The notes: generated from the letters alone by a model not told the origin. 64,000 nt of DNA from Micromonospora nigra (GCF_900091585.1 NZ_FMHT01000003.1:2155501-2219500); one strand, 5' to 3'. Shown: positions 44,554 to 56,132, numbered from the stretch's first letter. Translations and numbers: made by a program.

Positions 44554-44876
44554 CGGGACACCTCCGCCGGTGCCTCGGCCAGCGGCACCCGGTCGACGGC
44601 GACGCTGGCCCGCAACCGGTAGAGCTGGAGCACGATCGCCAGCCCGACGCCGATCTCGGCGGCGGCGAGCACGATCACGAACAGGGCGAAGACCTGCCCG
44701 CCGTGCGGCAGCACCGCCTTCGCCGTGGTGTCGGCGGTGACCAGGATCAGGTTGACCGCGTTGAGCATCAGCTCCACGGCCATCAGCACCAGCACCGCGT
44801 TGCGGCGGCGTAGCACGCCGTAGGTGCCGAGGCCGAACAGCAACGCCGCGGTGACGTACGGGATGACGGGCCTCAC
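44550..44876 (-). CDS. nuoK: NADH-quinone oxidoreductase subunit K-like
   Basis: 108 residues from a GTG that overlaps the nuoJ stop as GTGA. Three hydrophobic segments; membrane glutamate-bearing VLVLMAVELMLNAVNLILVT and FALFVIVLAAAEIGVGLAIV are the NuoK signatures. Confidence 0.95.
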   Translation of the reverse strand: MRPVIPYVTAALLFGLGTYGVLRRRNAVLVLMAVELMLNAVNLILVTADTTAKAVLPHGGQVFALFVIVLAAAEIGVGLAIVLQLYRLRASVAVDRVPLAEAPAEVSR

Positions 44877-45463
44877 CGCACCCGCCCGCCCTCGCCGGCC
44901 CCGACGCCGTCGGCCCGCCCGTCCGCGCCGGCTCCGGCGGCTCCGGCTCGTCCTCCGCCCGCCGGTCGGCTGCCGATGTCGGGACGGGACAGCACGATCG
45001 CGCCGACCAGCGCCGAGAGCAGCAGCACCGACAGCACCTCGAAGGGCAGTACCCAGGTGCGGAACACCTGCTCGCCGATCCGCTCGGCGCTGCCCGCCGC
45101 GGGCAGTTCCACCGCCGTCCAGCGGTAGGCGTCGACCAGCAGCGCGGTCAGGCCCAGCCCGACACCGCCGCCGACCAGGGCAGCCGGCCAGCCGGGCCGG
45201 TCCAGGTCGTCGGACGCGCCGATCGGGGCGCGGGTCAGCATCACCGCGAACAGCAGCAGCACCACCACCGCGCCGACGTAGATCAGCACCTGCACCCAGG
45301 CGACCAGCTCGGCGGTGAGCACCAGGTACATTCCGGCCAGCGCGCCCAGGCACACCACCAGGTAGAGGCCGGCCCGGACCAGGTGCGACGTGGCCACCAC
45401 CAGCACGCCCGAGCCGACCGCCACCGCGCCCAGGCCGAGCAGCAGGGCGTCCGCGGCGGTCAC
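44873..45463 (-). CDS. nuoJ: NADH-quinone oxidoreductase subunit J-like
   Basis: 196 residues from a GTG (GTGA overlap with nuoI). About five hydrophobic segments; [20 protein letters not shown] followed by [12 protein letters not shown] is the NuoJ core. Ends with about 30 Gly/Arg/Ala-rich residues after the last helix. Confidence 0.93.
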   Translation of the reverse strand: MTAADALLLGLGAVAVGSGVLVVATSHLVRAGLYLVVCLGALAGMYLVLTAELVAWVQVLIYVGAVVVLLLFAVMLTRAPIGASDDLDRPGWPAALVGGGVGLGLTALLVDAYRWTAVELPAAGSAERIGEQVFRTWVLPFEVLSVLLLSALVGAIVLSRPDIGSRPAGGGRAGAAGAGADGRADGVGAGEGGRVR

Positions 45464-46125
45464 GAGGGCGTACCTTCGGCGGGCCCGACCGGACCGGACG
45501 CGGGCGGACCGGACGCGGGCGGACCGGACGCGGGCGGCGGTGCCTCGACGGGGCGGGTCGCGGGGCGGACGGCCGAACCGGTGGGGGCCGCGGCCTTGCG
45601 CGCGGCGGCGGTCTCCTCCTTGGCCGGCTCGCCGTTGCGGTCGTGGGCGGGCGGCGGCGGGACCGTTCCCATCCACTGTCCCAGGTGGTCCTTGTCGTGC
45701 AGCAGGTCCTTGATGTCGTACTCGGCGTACTCGAACTCGGGCGACCAGTAGAGCGCGTCGAACGGGCAGACCTCGATGCAGATGCCGCAGTACATGCAGA
45801 GGGAGAAGTCGATGTCGAAGCGGTCGAGCACGTTGCGCTGGCGGGGACGGGCGGCGCCGGGCACCGCCACCTCCTCCTTGTGCGAGTCGATGTAGATGCA
45901 CCAGTCGGGGCACTCGCGGGCGCACAGCATGCAGACGGTGCAGTTCTCCTCCAGCAGCGCGATCACCCCGCGCGAGCGGGGCGGCAGCTCGGGGGCCACG
46001 TCGGGGTACTGCTGGGTGGTGGAGCGGCTCGTCATCGTCTTCAGGGTGACGGCCAGGCCCTTGACCAGTCCGCTGCCGGGCAGCCCGCGCCCTGCACCGT
46101 CGCCGGGATCGCTGCGCTCGCTCAT
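45460..46125 (-). CDS. nuoI: NADH-quinone oxidoreductase subunit I-like ferredoxin
   Basis: Carries two 4Fe-4S clusters: C62-x2-C65-x2-C68-x3-C72P and C110-x2-C113-x2-C116-x3-C120P. The protein has 221 residues; the NuoI core ends near 155 and the remaining part is a charged then Pro/Ala/Gly-rich tail ending in three ASGPP-type repeats. First gene of the I-N run, about 1.9 kb downstream of nuoH, from which it is cut off by two unrelated genes. Confidence 0.95.
   Translation of the reverse strand: MSERSDPGDGAGRGLPGSGLVKGLAVTLKTMTSRSTTQQYPDVAPELPPRSRGVIALLEENCTVCMLCARECPDWCIYIDSHKEEVAVPGAARPRQRNVLDRFDIDFSLCMYCGICIEVCPFDALYWSPEFEYAEYDIKDLLHDKDHLGQWMGTVPPPPAHDRNGEPAKEETAAARKAAAPTGSAVRPATRPVEAPPPASGPPASGPPASGPVGPAEGTPS
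45491..45535 (-). repeat. 15-bp tandem repeat x3 inside nuoI
   Basis: Three exact copies of GGACCGGACGCGGGC (45491-45505, 45506-45520, 45521-45535). In the nuoI frame they encode GPPAS-type repeats in the disordered C-terminal tail; units can be gained or lost without a frame change. Confidence 0.9.
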
Positions 46126-46288
46126 GCGCACCATCCTGCCCTGTGGTCCCGGCGCGCGCGACCACCACCCGGACGGGGTCACGGCGGGTACCGTGACCGC
46201 GGGGAGAACCCACGCACCGGACAGGCCCGGACGACCGACGGCATCCTGCTGCCCGAGCCGTGGGAGCTGGACGTACCGCTCGCCAGGA

Positions 46289-46723
46289 TCACGCCCCGGT
46301 CCCGCTGGCGGGGCCCGGCGGAGGAGGCAGCATCTCGACACCGAGTTGCTGGAGGAGCTGGAACAGTTCGTGGCAGCTCCACACGTCCGCGATCCGTCCC
46401 TCCTCGTCGAACCGCAGGAACGACGCGCCGGAGAAGCTGACCACCTGGCCGGTGGCCGGCACCAGACCGAAGGAGCCGGCCTGAGTGCCGGCGGCCCGCC
46501 AGTGCACCGCCACCCGGTCCCCGGCGGCCACCAGCTCGACGATCTTGTAGCGCAGGTCCGGGAACGCGGCCCGTCGGTCCCGGTGCCAGGCCAGCACCGC
46601 CGCCGGGCCGGCACCGCCGAGCCCCGGGCACTCGGGGGCGACCAACTCGTACGCCGCCTCCTGCCCACCCGCGTTCCACACGTCCGCCACGAACCTCCGG
46701 GCCACCGCCTCCACATCGACCAT
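46289..46723 (-). CDS. SnoaL-like polyketide cyclase/ester-cyclase-fold protein
   Basis: 144-residue small alpha+beta barrel protein: [20 protein letters not shown] at the N-terminus, [20 protein letters not shown] in the middle and [18 protein letters not shown] near the end match the SnoaL-like group. Function unknown; no polyketide genes nearby. Faces the ECM4-like gene divergently. Confidence 0.8.
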   Translation of the reverse strand: MVDVEAVARRFVADVWNAGGQEAAYELVAPECPGLGGAGPAAVLAWHRDRRAAFPDLRYKIVELVAAGDRVAVHWRAAGTQAGSFGLVPATGQVVSFSGASFLRFDEEGRIADVWSCHELFQLLQQLGVEMLPPPPGPASGTGA

Positions 46724-46835
46724 GCCGGAAGCCTAGCCAGCGCCCCGGCGGGGACGGTTGCGCGCTCACCGCGCCGACCGGCCGGTGATCGGCCATGATG
46801 GGTCTTCAGGACGGTGCGGATCACCTGGGGGCGAC

Positions 46836-47870
<1,035 letters not shown>

Positions 47871-48051
47871 CGGGCCGCTGTCCCCGCCGGGCTGACCTGT
47901 GCCCGACCGGCACGGTCCGCCGATCGACCCGCTTGCGGCGGATCGCGGTGTCCTCGTGCGCGGACAGCGCGACATGCCGCAGGTCGAGTGGATCAAGACC
48001 CGGAGCAGGCCGGAGTGGGCCGGAGCACGCGGGCTGGCAGCGGGACGGGGC

Positions 48052-49014
48052 TCAGAGGGCGACGCGGACGGCTGCGGTGAGGACCAACTGCGCCAGGGAG
48101 GCAGGGACCAGCACCAGCCAGCAGAGCCGCTGGAGCTGGTCCTCGCGCAGCCGGGGGTACGACACCCGGAACCAGATGATCACGAAGCTGACCGCAGCGA
48201 CCTTGAGCAGGGTCCACAGCCAGCCGAGCTGCGCGTCGGCGAACGGGCCCTGCCAGCCGCCGAGGAACAGCACGGTGGTCAGCGCGGCGATCACCACGAT
48301 GCCGACGTACTCGGCGAGCAGGAGGAACGCGAAGCGCAGGCCCGTGTACTCCGTCAGGTAGCCGAACACCAGCTCCGAGTCGGCCACCGGCATGTCGAAC
48401 GGCGGACGGCGGATCTCGGCCAGGCCCGCCACGAAGAAGATCACCATCGCCGGGGCCTGCCAGAGCAGCCACCAGGGCTGCCACGCCTCGACGATGCCGG
48501 TCAGACTGAGGGTGCCCGCCGCCATCGCCACGGAGGCCGCCGCCAGCACCAGCGGCAGCTCGTAGCCGAGCAGCTGCGCCGCGCCGCGCAGCCCGCCGAG
48601 CAGGCTGTACTTGTTGGCCGACGCCCACGCCGACATCAGCACGGCCAGCACGCCCACCCCGACGACGGCGAGCACGAAGAACAGGCCGATGTCCAGTGGC
48701 TGCGCCACCAGGTCACCCGGGCCGAGCGGGATGACCAGCAGCACCAGCAGGTAGGGCACGAGCGCGACCACCGGCGCGAGCCGGAACACGGCGCGGTCGG
48801 CCTCCCGCGGGGTGACGTCCTCCTTCTGCACGAACTTGACGCCGTCGGCGATCAGCTGCGCCCAGCCGTGGAAGCCGCCCGCGTACATGGGGCCGAGCCG
48901 GCCCTGCATGTGAGCCATCACCTTGTGTTCGGCCTGCCCGACCAGCAGCGGAAGGACGAGAAAGGCGACCAGCACCCCACCGACCCGGATCACCAGCTCA
49001 AGCCACAGCGGCAT
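48052..49014 (-). CDS. nuoH: NADH-quinone oxidoreductase subunit H-like
   Basis: Membrane subunit at the quinone site, 320 residues and about eight hydrophobic segments. Conserved AEHKVMAHMQGRLGPMYAGG (canonical AERKVLGRMQxRxGPN) and RRPPFDMPVADSELVFGYLT are present but diverged: the Arg of AERK is His here and GPN is GPM. Its start overlaps the nuoC stop by one base. The gene between C and H in a normal operon (D to G) is absent. Confidence 0.93.
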   Translation of the reverse strand: MPLWLELVIRVGGVLVAFLVLPLLVGQAEHKVMAHMQGRLGPMYAGGFHGWAQLIADGVKFVQKEDVTPREADRAVFRLAPVVALVPYLLVLLVIPLGPGDLVAQPLDIGLFFVLAVVGVGVLAVLMSAWASANKYSLLGGLRGAAQLLGYELPLVLAAASVAMAAGTLSLTGIVEAWQPWWLLWQAPAMVIFFVAGLAEIRRPPFDMPVADSELVFGYLTEYTGLRFAFLLLAEYVGIVVIAALTTVLFLGGWQGPFADAQLGWLWTLLKVAAVSFVIIWFRVSYPRLREDQLQRLCWLVLVPASLAQLVLTAAVRVAL

Positions 49015-49832
49015 CAGGGCCTACCTTTCTGGTCGGTGGCCGGGCCGTCGTCCGCCGAACCGGCGCGGGTGGCCGGACCGCCGCCGGCCGGTGCGCCGGG
49101 TTCGCGGGCGGCCGGCGGATCGTCGCCGGTGCCGGCCGTTCGGGGGGTACGCGGTGCCCGCCCGCCCGGCGCGGGCCGGGCGGGACGTTCCCGGGCCGGA
49201 CGGGCGGGGGTGCCGCCGCGCGGACCCTCCCCGACCCCGCCCGCGCCTGCCGGGGTCGGGGTGGTGCCCCACTCCCCGGGCGCGGGCACGCCCGGCGGGC
49301 GCACCGGCCGGCGTCCGCCACCGGCCTCCGACTCGCCCGGCTCCTTCGCACCCGGCCAGGGCTTCGCCACCCGGGAGGCGAGCACGAACTCCTTGCGCAG
49401 CGGGTGCCCCTCGAACTCGGGGGGCAGCAGCAGCGGTCGCAGCTCGCCGTGGCCGACGAAGCCGATGCCGAACATCTCGTGCGTCTCCCGCTCGTGCCAG
49501 GCGGCACCCGGGTAGACGCCGACCACCGAGTCGACCCGCGGTGCGGCGCGGGGCACCCTGGTGCGCAGCAGGAGACCGTGCCGGTGCCGGGTCGACCACA
49601 GGTGGGTCAGCACGTCGAAGCCGTCGGCCAGCTCGTCCACGGCCGACAGCCAGTCGAAGAAGTCGCAGGCCAGCTCGGCGTCGTCGCGGGCGGCGGACAC
49701 CGCCCGCCGCCAGTCGGTCGGGGGTACGTCGACGGTGGCCCGGGCGTACGCCTGACCGCCGGAGACCGATACGGTGGCCTCGGCGGGCCCGAGCAGCGCG
49801 ACCAGCCGGGCGCCGACCTCTTCCGGTGTCAT
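49014..49832 (-). CDS. nuoC: NADH-quinone oxidoreductase subunit C-like with disordered tail
   Basis: 272 residues. The NuoC domain occupies the first 160, with WHERETHEMFGIGFVGHGEL and LLPPEFEGHPLRKEFV, the family signature. The last 110 residues are Pro/Gly/Arg/Ala-rich and probably disordered. Start MTPEEVGARLVALLGPAEAT; upstream frame extension is noise. Divergent from the dehydrogenase gene at 50038. Confidence 0.92.
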   Translation of the reverse strand: MTPEEVGARLVALLGPAEATVSVSGGQAYARATVDVPPTDWRRAVSAARDDAELACDFFDWLSAVDELADGFDVLTHLWSTRHRHGLLLRTRVPRAAPRVDSVVGVYPGAAWHERETHEMFGIGFVGHGELRPLLLPPEFEGHPLRKEFVLASRVAKPWPGAKEPGESEAGGGRRPVRPPGVPAPGEWGTTPTPAGAGGVGEGPRGGTPARPARERPARPAPGGRAPRTPRTAGTGDDPPAAREPGAPAGGGPATRAGSADDGPATDQKGRP

Positions 49833-50037
49833 GCCGTCGATCCTAGGCGGCCGGACCGGCCACAGCGGCGCGGCCGGGCCCCGGTTCGACGGGCCTCGGC
49901 AGGACTGCGACACCACCGCCTCGTCGGCGCGGGGGTCGACGAACTCCGGTCCGGCCCGCAGGCGGCGTCCCGGGCCGGCGCCGGTCACGGAGTGGTTCCG
50001 CCGCTTTCCCGGCGAGCGGCCCCCGCGCCGGGCGAAG

Positions 50038-51093
50038 ATGGACACCGTGCGTGCACTCACCGTCACTCCCGGCGTCGCCGGCTCGTTGCGGCTCGTCGAC
50101 GACCACCCGGAACCGGCGGCCGAGGAGGGCGCCGTCCTCGTCGAGTCCCTGGCCGTCGGGGTGTGCGGCACCGACCAGGAGATCGTCGCCGGGGAGTACG
50201 GCCAGGCCCCGCCGGGCGAGACGAGTCTGGTGCTCGGGCACGAGTCGCTGGGCCGGGTGCTGGAGGATCCGAGCGGCACCCTCCAGCCCGGCGACCTGGT
50301 CGCCGGCATCGTTCGACACCCCGATCCGGTGCCCTGCCCGAACTGTGCCATCGGCGAGTGGGACATGTGCCGCAACGGCCGGTTCACCGAACACGGCATC
50401 AAGGAGCTGCCCGGCTTCGCCCGCGACCGGTGGCGACTGCAACCCCGGTTCGCCGTGGGCCTGGACCCGGCCCTGGCGGACGTCGGCGTGCTCCTCGAAC
50501 CCACCAGCGTGGTGGCGAAGGCGTGGGACCACATCGAACGGATCGGGCAGCGGGCCGACTGGCAGCCGCAGCACGTGCTGATCACCGGTGCCGGACCGAT
50601 CGGGCTGCTCGCCGCCCTCCTGGCCACCCAGCGCGGCCTGACCGTGCACGTGCTCGACCGCTACCCCTCCGGGCCGAAGCCGGGGCTGGTCGCAGCCCTC
50701 GGTGCCACCTACCACACGTCGACCGTCAGTGAGCTGGACTTCGAGCCGGACGTCATCGTCGAGTGCACGGGCGCGCCGGTGGTCGTCCTCGACGTGATGT
50801 GCAAGATCGGCCACAACGGGGTCGTCTGCCTGGCCGGAGTGTCCAGCGGCGGCCGCACCATCGACTTCGACGCCGGCGCGCTGAACCGGGCGCTGGTGCT
50901 GGAGAACAACGTGGTGTTCGGTTCGGTCAACGCCAACCGCCGGCACTGGGACCTGGCCGCGGCGGCGTTGGGCCGCGCCGACCCGGACTGGCTCGCCGCG
51001 CTGATCACCCGCCGGGTGCCGGTGGCGGAGTACGCCGCCGCGTACACCGCCGAGCCGGACGACATCAAGGTGGTCGTGGAGTTCCGCGACTGA
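50038..51093 (+). CDS. Zinc-dependent alcohol dehydrogenase, glucose 1-dehydrogenase-like
   Basis: 351 residues, medium-chain dehydrogenase/reductase. Catalytic-zinc residues C43 (GVCGTD), H68-E69 (LGHESLG) and E154 (LLEPTSVVAKAWD) are the pattern of glucose dehydrogenases. Rossmann motif GAGPIGL at 184-190. The structural-zinc loop has C100, C103 and C111 but Gly at 106 in place of the third Cys, so that site may be weaker. An in-frame GTG at 50047 is an alternative start. Ends 4 bases from the convergent DUF2252 gene. Confidence 0.87.
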   Translation: MDTVRALTVTPGVAGSLRLVDDHPEPAAEEGAVLVESLAVGVCGTDQEIVAGEYGQAPPGETSLVLGHESLGRVLEDPSGTLQPGDLVAGIVRHPDPVPCPNCAIGEWDMCRNGRFTEHGIKELPGFARDRWRLQPRFAVGLDPALADVGVLLEPTSVVAKAWDHIERIGQRADWQPQHVLITGAGPIGLLAALLATQRGLTVHVLDRYPSGPKPGLVAALGATYHTSTVSELDFEPDVIVECTGAPVVVLDVMCKIGHNGVVCLAGVSSGGRTIDFDAGALNRALVLENNVVFGSVNANRRHWDLAAAALGRADPDWLAALITRRVPVAEYAAAYTAEPDDIKVVVEFRD

Positions 51094-51097
51094 CGGG

Positions 51098-52414
51098 TCA
51101 GATGCCGGGCAGCCGACCGTTGCGGAACAGGTCGACGAAGAGCTGGTGATCCTGCCGGGCACGGATGCCGTACGCGTGGGCGAAGTCGACCAGGTGGGTG
51201 ACGAACCCGTCGGGGTCGGCGTCGACGGCCGCCACGATCGCCTCCTCGGTGGAGTAGTCGACGAGGTCGTGGCTGGACTCGTCGTCGGCCACCGAGTGCA
51301 TCCGGGCCACGGCCCGGCCCAGGTCGGCGAGCACCCCGGCCAGTTCCTCCGGCTCGTTCACGTCCGACCAGTCCAGGTCGGCGGCGTACGGGGAGACCTC
51401 GGCGACGAGCTGCCCGACCCCGTCCAGTTCGGTGAAGCCCAGCCACGGGTCGGCGTGCGCCTGCAACGCCCGCTGCGACTCGGCGGTGCGGTGCCCCTGG
51501 TGCCGGAAGTAGCCGCGGACCCGCTCGTCGTCGACGTACCGGGCCACCGCCGGCACCTGGGCCTGCTTCATGTAGATCACGACGTCGTTCTCCAGCGCCT
51601 GGGTGTGCCCCTCCAGCAGCAGGTTGTACGACGGCAGCCCGGCCGAGCCGATGCCCACACCCTTGCGCAGCACCACGTCCTTGATGTGTGCCGCCACCGG
51701 ACGCAGCCGGGCGGTGGTCCCGGGCAGCGTGGTCAGGTAGTCCTCGAAGGCCGCACAGACCCGCTTGCGGGTGTCCCCGTCGATCTCGAAGACGCCGTCG
51801 CCGAGCGAGAACCGCCGCTCGTAGTTGTCCACCGTGGTCTGTGCGGCGAGCAGGTCGACCCGGGTGTTCAGCCGAGCCTGCTGGAGCACCCGGCGCAGCA
51901 CGCCGTCGGCGTTGTCGAGGGTGATCGAGCCGATCGCGTCGTCGCCACCGGCGGCGATGGCCCTCAGCTCGGTGAGGTACGCCCCGGCGAATCCGGCGAC
52001 CAGTTCGCCGATGACCCGGTCGGAGAGCGCCTTGCCGTAGCCGAGCAGCGCCACGCTCGCCGCGAACCGCCGCAGGTCCCAGGTGAACGGCCCGACGTAC
52101 GCCTCGTCGAAGTCGTTGACGTTGAACACGAGCTGGCCGGAGCCGTTCATGTAGGTGCCGAAGTTCTCAGCGTGCAGGTCGCCGTGGATCCACACCCGGC
52201 TGGTGTGCCCGTCGAGGTAGGACTCGTCGGTGAAGTCGCCGCGCTGGTCGGCGTAGAACAGGCTGGCGCTGCCCCGGTAGAAGGCGAACGGCGAGGCGGC
52301 CATCTTGCGGAACTTGCGCCGGAAGGCGGCCGGGTCGAGGGCCATGGACTCGCCGAACTCGGCGGTGAGCACCTCGACGATGAATGCCGAACGCTGGTTG
52401 TCGTTGTCGGTCAT
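51098..52414 (-). CDS. DUF2252 protein
   Basis: 438 residues. Contains RVWIHGDLHAENFGTYMNGS and VNDFDEAYVGPFTWDLRRFA, the HGDxHxxN and DFD pair that resembles the catalytic loop and metal site of aminoglycoside-phosphotransferase-like kinases, and MAASPFAFYRGSASLFYAD typical of DUF2252. Activity unproven. Follows nuoB (78 bases away) on the same strand. Confidence 0.9.
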   Translation of the reverse strand: MTDNDNQRSAFIVEVLTAEFGESMALDPAAFRRKFRKMAASPFAFYRGSASLFYADQRGDFTDESYLDGHTSRVWIHGDLHAENFGTYMNGSGQLVFNVNDFDEAYVGPFTWDLRRFAASVALLGYGKALSDRVIGELVAGFAGAYLTELRAIAAGGDDAIGSITLDNADGVLRRVLQQARLNTRVDLLAAQTTVDNYERRFSLGDGVFEIDGDTRKRVCAAFEDYLTTLPGTTARLRPVAAHIKDVVLRKGVGIGSAGLPSYNLLLEGHTQALENDVVIYMKQAQVPAVARYVDDERVRGYFRHQGHRTAESQRALQAHADPWLGFTELDGVGQLVAEVSPYAADLDWSDVNEPEELAGVLADLGRAVARMHSVADDESSHDLVDYSTEEAIVAAVDADPDGFVTHLVDFAHAYGIRARQDHQLFVDLFRNGRLPGI

Positions 52415-52492
52415 GGCCGCAGGCTAGCGGGCAGCCACCACCCGGGGGCGATCACCCGGCCGACGGTTCCCGGGCCTGCCGGCCGGTCGGGG

Positions 52493-53143
52493 TCAGGGGG
52501 CCGGAGGGCGGACCGGCGGGGCCGTCAGGGACGCGGCGGAACGGGTTGACGCGCCGTCGTGGGGTGGGGCGGAACGGGTTGACGCGCCGTCGTGGGGTGG
52601 GGCGTCGACCGGCGCGGCGAGCGCGTCGGGTCGGGCCACGCCGCCGACGCCGGACTGCTCGGCGGCGATCCTCTCCTGCAACCGCAGGATGCCGTGCAGC
52701 AGCGCCTCCGGACGGGGCGGGCAGCCGGGCACGTAGACGTCCACGGGGATGATCTGGTCGACACCCTTGGTCACCGAGTAGGAGTCCCAGTACGGGCCGC
52801 CGCAGTTGGAGCAGGCACCGAACGAGATGACGTACTTCGGTTCGGGCATCTGGTCGTAGAGGCGCTTGATGGCGGGGGCCATCTTGTCGGTGACCGTGCC
52901 GGAGACCACCATCAGGTCGGCCTGCCGGGGGCCGTGCGCGAAGGGGATCACGCCGAGTCGCATGAAGTCGTGGCGGGACATGCTGGTGGCGATGAACTCG
53001 ATGGCACAACAGGCCAGGCCGAAGTTGAACACCCACAGCGAGTAGCGGCGGCCCCAGTTCAGCACGAACCGGATCGGCTCACCGAGCACCGCCGGCAGCT
53101 GCACGAGCGTCCCCTTCCCGTCCTCCGTCCGACAGTCAACCAC
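52493..53143 (-). CDS. nuoB: NADH-quinone oxidoreductase subunit B-like
   Basis: 216 residues. All four cysteines for cluster N2 are present: C45 and C46 ([10 protein letters not shown]), C111 (GACSNCGG) and C141 (PGCPPRPE). The NuoB domain ends about residue 162. The tail contains two copies of an 11-residue unit ([11 protein letters not shown]) from a DNA repeat. It is isolated from the other nuo genes by a DUF2252 gene and a dehydrogenase, and no nuoA precedes it. Confidence 0.95.
   Translation of the reverse strand: MVDCRTEDGKGTLVQLPAVLGEPIRFVLNWGRRYSLWVFNFGLACCAIEFIATSMSRHDFMRLGVIPFAHGPRQADLMVVSGTVTDKMAPAIKRLYDQMPEPKYVISFGACSNCGGPYWDSYSVTKGVDQIIPVDVYVPGCPPRPEALLHGILRLQERIAAEQSGVGGVARPDALAAPVDAPPHDGASTRSAPPHDGASTRSAASLTAPPVRPPAP
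52536..52600 (-). repeat. 33-bp tandem repeat x2 in the nuoB tail
   Basis: Two identical 32-base copies (52536-52567 and 52569-52600) with period 33, so copy number can change without a frame shift. Encodes the repeated [11 protein letters not shown] unit at the NuoB C-terminus. Confidence 0.9.
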
Positions 53144-53159
53144 AGCGGGGGCGTCGGAC

Positions 53160-53188
53160 GCCGGGTGCGGCGGAGGGCCGCACCCGGC
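53160..53188 (-). terminator. Terminator after the decarboxylase gene
   Basis: Exact 12-bp arms GCCGGGTGCGGC (53160-53171) and GCCGCACCCGGC (53177-53188), 5-base loop, 27 bases past the decarboxylase stop and before nuoB. The right arm lies in a 22-base direct repeat (53176-53197 and 53199-53220), the second copy of which covers the end of the decarboxylase gene, so an alternative stem could also form. Confidence 0.7.
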
Positions 53189-53214
53189 ACCTCACCACGG
53201 CCGCACCCGGCACC

Positions 53215-54720
53215 TCACCACGTCGGTCGTTGCAGCAGGCTGACGAACTCCACCAGCAGCCGCTCCCGCAGCGCCGGGGGCGCCGCGTCGAGCAGGGTGT
53301 TCACCGTCGCCATCCGGTCCGGAACCGCCGGACCGGGTGTGCCGGCCGCGTCGGGGCCGGCCACGCCGAGGCCGAGGCCGGCGACCAGGTTGGCGACCAG
53401 GTCCGGGGTGAGCGCCTCCGGGGTGAGCGCGCCGGCCAGGGCCAGCAGCTCCGGCGGGAGGGTCACCGGGCCGGCCGCCCGGGTGGCGGCCACCGCCGCG
53501 GCGAGGTCCGGGCCGAACTCGGCCACCCGGGCCGCCACGGCCGCGGTCACCGTCAGGTGCACGCTGCGCGGCAGGTCGGCGTACGTGAGCTGCGGCTGGG
53601 TGTGCCAGCCCCGCGCGGCCAGCTCGTCGACCAGCACGAACAGGTCCACGGCCGGGTCGTCGGCGGTGAGGCAGACCACGGTCGACTCCGGTTCGGCCAC
53701 CAGGCGCAGCCCGTCGACCGCGCGCACCGCGTCGGCCAGTGCGTTGACGGCGGCGAGGGTGCGTTCGGCCAGCGCCAGGTAGCCGTCCTCGCCGAGGTGC
53801 CGCAGGGTGGCGTACGCGGCGGCGATCGGGCCGCCCGAACGGGTGGACGCGATGACCGAGTTGATCATCGTGTAGCCAGGCCAGTCGGCGTACGCGAAGT
53901 ACTGCGGGGCGCGCAGTGCGGCGTCGCGGTGCAGCAGCACCGACACCCCCTTCGGGGCGTAGGCGTACTTGTGCAGGTCGACCGAGATCGAGGTGACCCC
54001 CGGTACGGCGAGGTCGAACGGCGGCACCGGTTCGCCGAGGCGGCGCAGCCAGGGCAGGGCCCACCCGCCGAAGCAGGCGTCGACGTGGCAGCGCACCCCG
54101 GCTCGGGCGGCGGCCTCGGCGATCGGCTCGACGGGGTCGACGACGCCGTACGCGTACGAGGGAGCTGAGCAGGCCACCAGCACGGTGTCGGGGCCGATCG
54201 CGGCGGCCACGTCGGCGACCGCCGGACGCAGGGTGGCCGGGTCGACGGGCACCTGGTCCACGGCGACCCGCAGGTAGTGGGCCGCCTTGGCGAAGGCGGC
54301 GTGCGCGGTGACGGGCACCACGATCCGGGGGGCGGTGATGTCGGGGCGGGCGTCGCGGGCGGCCTTGACGGCCAGGATGAGCGACTCGGTGCCGCCGCTG
54401 GTGACGCTGCCGACCACGTCCGGGGCGGTGGTGCCGGGTCCGCCGCCGAGCAGCCGGGCCGCCGCGCCGACGAGCGCGTTCTCCATCGCCAGCAGCGACG
54501 GGAACGCGGTCGGGTCGAGCCCGTTGACGTGGGCACTGGCCGCGTGCGCGGCGGCGGTGAGGTCGTCCAGCCCCGGAACCGCCGGGTCGTACACGTAGGC
54601 GAACAGCTGCCCGCCGTGCGTGGGCCGGTCGAGGCTCCGCAGCTGCCGGATCCCCGCCAGCACCTGCTCGGCGGCGAGCCCGTTGGCGGGCAGGCCGGTC
54701 CCGGTCGTCTCGTCCATCAT
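53215..54720 (-). CDS. PLP-dependent decarboxylase/lyase (group II type)
   Basis: 501 residues. Fold-type I PLP enzyme: [16 protein letters not shown] (108-123), D214 in [10 protein letters not shown], and the PLP lysine K251 in [15 protein letters not shown]. The N-terminal part ([20 protein letters not shown]) resembles tyrosine-decarboxylase or sphingosine-1-phosphate-lyase relatives. Substrate not predictable; an aromatic or acidic amino acid is likely. Its ATG overlaps the stop of the transporter gene (ATGA), so the pair is one operon. Confidence 0.85.
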   Translation of the reverse strand: MMDETTGTGLPANGLAAEQVLAGIRQLRSLDRPTHGGQLFAYVYDPAVPGLDDLTAAAHAASAHVNGLDPTAFPSLLAMENALVGAAARLLGGGPGTTAPDVVGSVTSGGTESLILAVKAARDARPDITAPRIVVPVTAHAAFAKAAHYLRVAVDQVPVDPATLRPAVADVAAAIGPDTVLVACSAPSYAYGVVDPVEPIAEAAARAGVRCHVDACFGGWALPWLRRLGEPVPPFDLAVPGVTSISVDLHKYAYAPKGVSVLLHRDAALRAPQYFAYADWPGYTMINSVIASTRSGGPIAAAYATLRHLGEDGYLALAERTLAAVNALADAVRAVDGLRLVAEPESTVVCLTADDPAVDLFVLVDELAARGWHTQPQLTYADLPRSVHLTVTAAVAARVAEFGPDLAAAVAATRAAGPVTLPPELLALAGALTPEALTPDLVANLVAGLGLGVAGPDAAGTPGPAVPDRMATVNTLLDAAPPALRERLLVEFVSLLQRPTW

Positions 54721-56132
54721 GGGGTCGTGGTGCCCTTTCCGTGGTTGTCGGCGGTGTTCGTCCCGACCGCGACCGGGTGACCGGCGGTGTCGGCGGGCAG
54801 GGCGGCGGCCAGGCGGGACGGGGTGAGGTCGTAGGGGCGCAGCAGGAGGGTGGCCAGGCCGACCAGGAGGGCCGGAAGGACCGTGAAGCCGAGCAGCACG
54901 CCGAGGCGGGCGGTGTCCGACTGGGTCGCCGCCGTGCCGGTGGACGAGGAGACGTAGCCGCTGACGGCGAGCACCAGGCCGTAGATCCCCGGCCCCAGGG
55001 CCAGGCCGAACGTCTCCCCCGCCGTCCACAGGCCGGTGAACACGCCGGCCTGCCGCCGCCCGGTGCGCGCGGTGTCGTAGGCGATGCAGTCGGGCAGCAT
55101 GGCCAGCGCGAAGACCTGCTGACCGGCGTACCCGACGCCGACCACCGCGACCAGCGCGTAGACGGCAGCGGCCGGCAGGACCGGTGCGGCGACCAGGGCC
55201 AGCGCCCCGACGGTGAGGATCAGCGAGGCGGCCACCAGGGCGGCGAGCTTGCCGAGCCGCGCGCCGGCCCGCGACCAGAGCGGCATCACCAGCAGCGCCG
55301 GCCCGACGAAGCAGACGAACAGCACGGTGGGCCCGGTGACCGGGTCGCGCAGGATCTGGTCGGCGAAGTACTGCACGCCGGCGAGGATGGTCGCCACCCC
55401 GGCGGACTGCACCACGAAGCAGAGCAGCAGCGCCCGGAACGGCCGGTTGCGCCCGGCGACGGCGAGCTGGGCGCGCAGCGTCGGCTCGCTCTCCCCCACC
55501 ACGCCGGTGGGCGCGGACCGGGTGCCGAGGAACGCGCCGACCGCGCCGACGGCGATGAGTGCCGCCACGAACAGCCCCATCCACCGGTGCCCGGCCACGC
55601 CCCCGCCACCGGCGTCGCGCACCAGCGGGGCCACCGCGCCGGAGACCAGGATGGCCAGCGCCAGCACGGCGATCCGCCAGGTCATCAGCCGGGTACGTTC
55701 CGCGTAGTCGCCGGTCAGTTCGGCCGGCATCGCCACGTAGGGCACCTGGAAGAAGGCGAACGCCGTCGCGGTGGCCAGGAAGGCGACCGCCACGTACGCC
55801 CCGGCGGCGGAGCCGACGCCGAACGGCGCGGCGAAGATCGCGGCGAACAGCACGGCGAGCGCGAGGCCCGCGACCAGCAGGTACGGGCGGCGGGCGCCCC
55901 AGCGGGAGCGGGTGCGGTCGGAGATCCGGCCGGCGACGGGGTTGACGAGGACGTCCCACGCCTTCGGCAGCAGCACCAGCAGGGCGGCGATCCCGGCGGC
56001 GATGCCGAGGGTGTCGGTGAGGTACGGCAGGAGGAGCAGGCCGGGCACGGTGCCGAACGCCCCGGTGGCCAGGGATCCCAGCGCGTACCCCGCGTGCACC
56101 CCACGCGGGAGGGGGGCGGACGGCGCGTTCAT
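54717..56132 (-). CDS. GPH-type MFS transporter
   Basis: 471 residues, about twelve hydrophobic segments. [20 protein letters not shown] (56-75) with [11 protein letters not shown] following is the glycoside-pentoside-hexuronide transporter motif. Translationally coupled to the PLP decarboxylase, so it may move that enzyme's substrate or product, although GPH members usually carry sugars. Confidence 0.85.
   Translation of the reverse strand: MNAPSAPLPRGVHAGYALGSLATGAFGTVPGLLLLPYLTDTLGIAAGIAALLVLLPKAWDVLVNPVAGRISDRTRSRWGARRPYLLVAGLALAVLFAAIFAAPFGVGSAAGAYVAVAFLATATAFAFFQVPYVAMPAELTGDYAERTRLMTWRIAVLALAILVSGAVAPLVRDAGGGGVAGHRWMGLFVAALIAVGAVGAFLGTRSAPTGVVGESEPTLRAQLAVAGRNRPFRALLLCFVVQSAGVATILAGVQYFADQILRDPVTGPTVLFVCFVGPALLVMPLWSRAGARLGKLAALVAASLILTVGALALVAAPVLPAAAVYALVAVVGVGYAGQQVFALAMLPDCIAYDTARTGRRQAGVFTGLWTAGETFGLALGPGIYGLVLAVSGYVSSSTGTAATQSDTARLGVLLGFTVLPALLVGLATLLLRPYDLTPSRLAAALPADTAGHPVAVGTNTADNHGKGTTTP

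Noticed and set aside
47899..49515. 538-residue plus-strand frame opposite nuoH and nuoC
   Set aside because: Antisense shadow rich in Gln/His/Arg; nuoH and nuoC on the other strand have clear family motifs.
52536..53220. Short repeats near nuoB as a CRISPR-like array
   Set aside because: Only two copies in each case, direct tandem duplications with no unique spacers and no cas genes.
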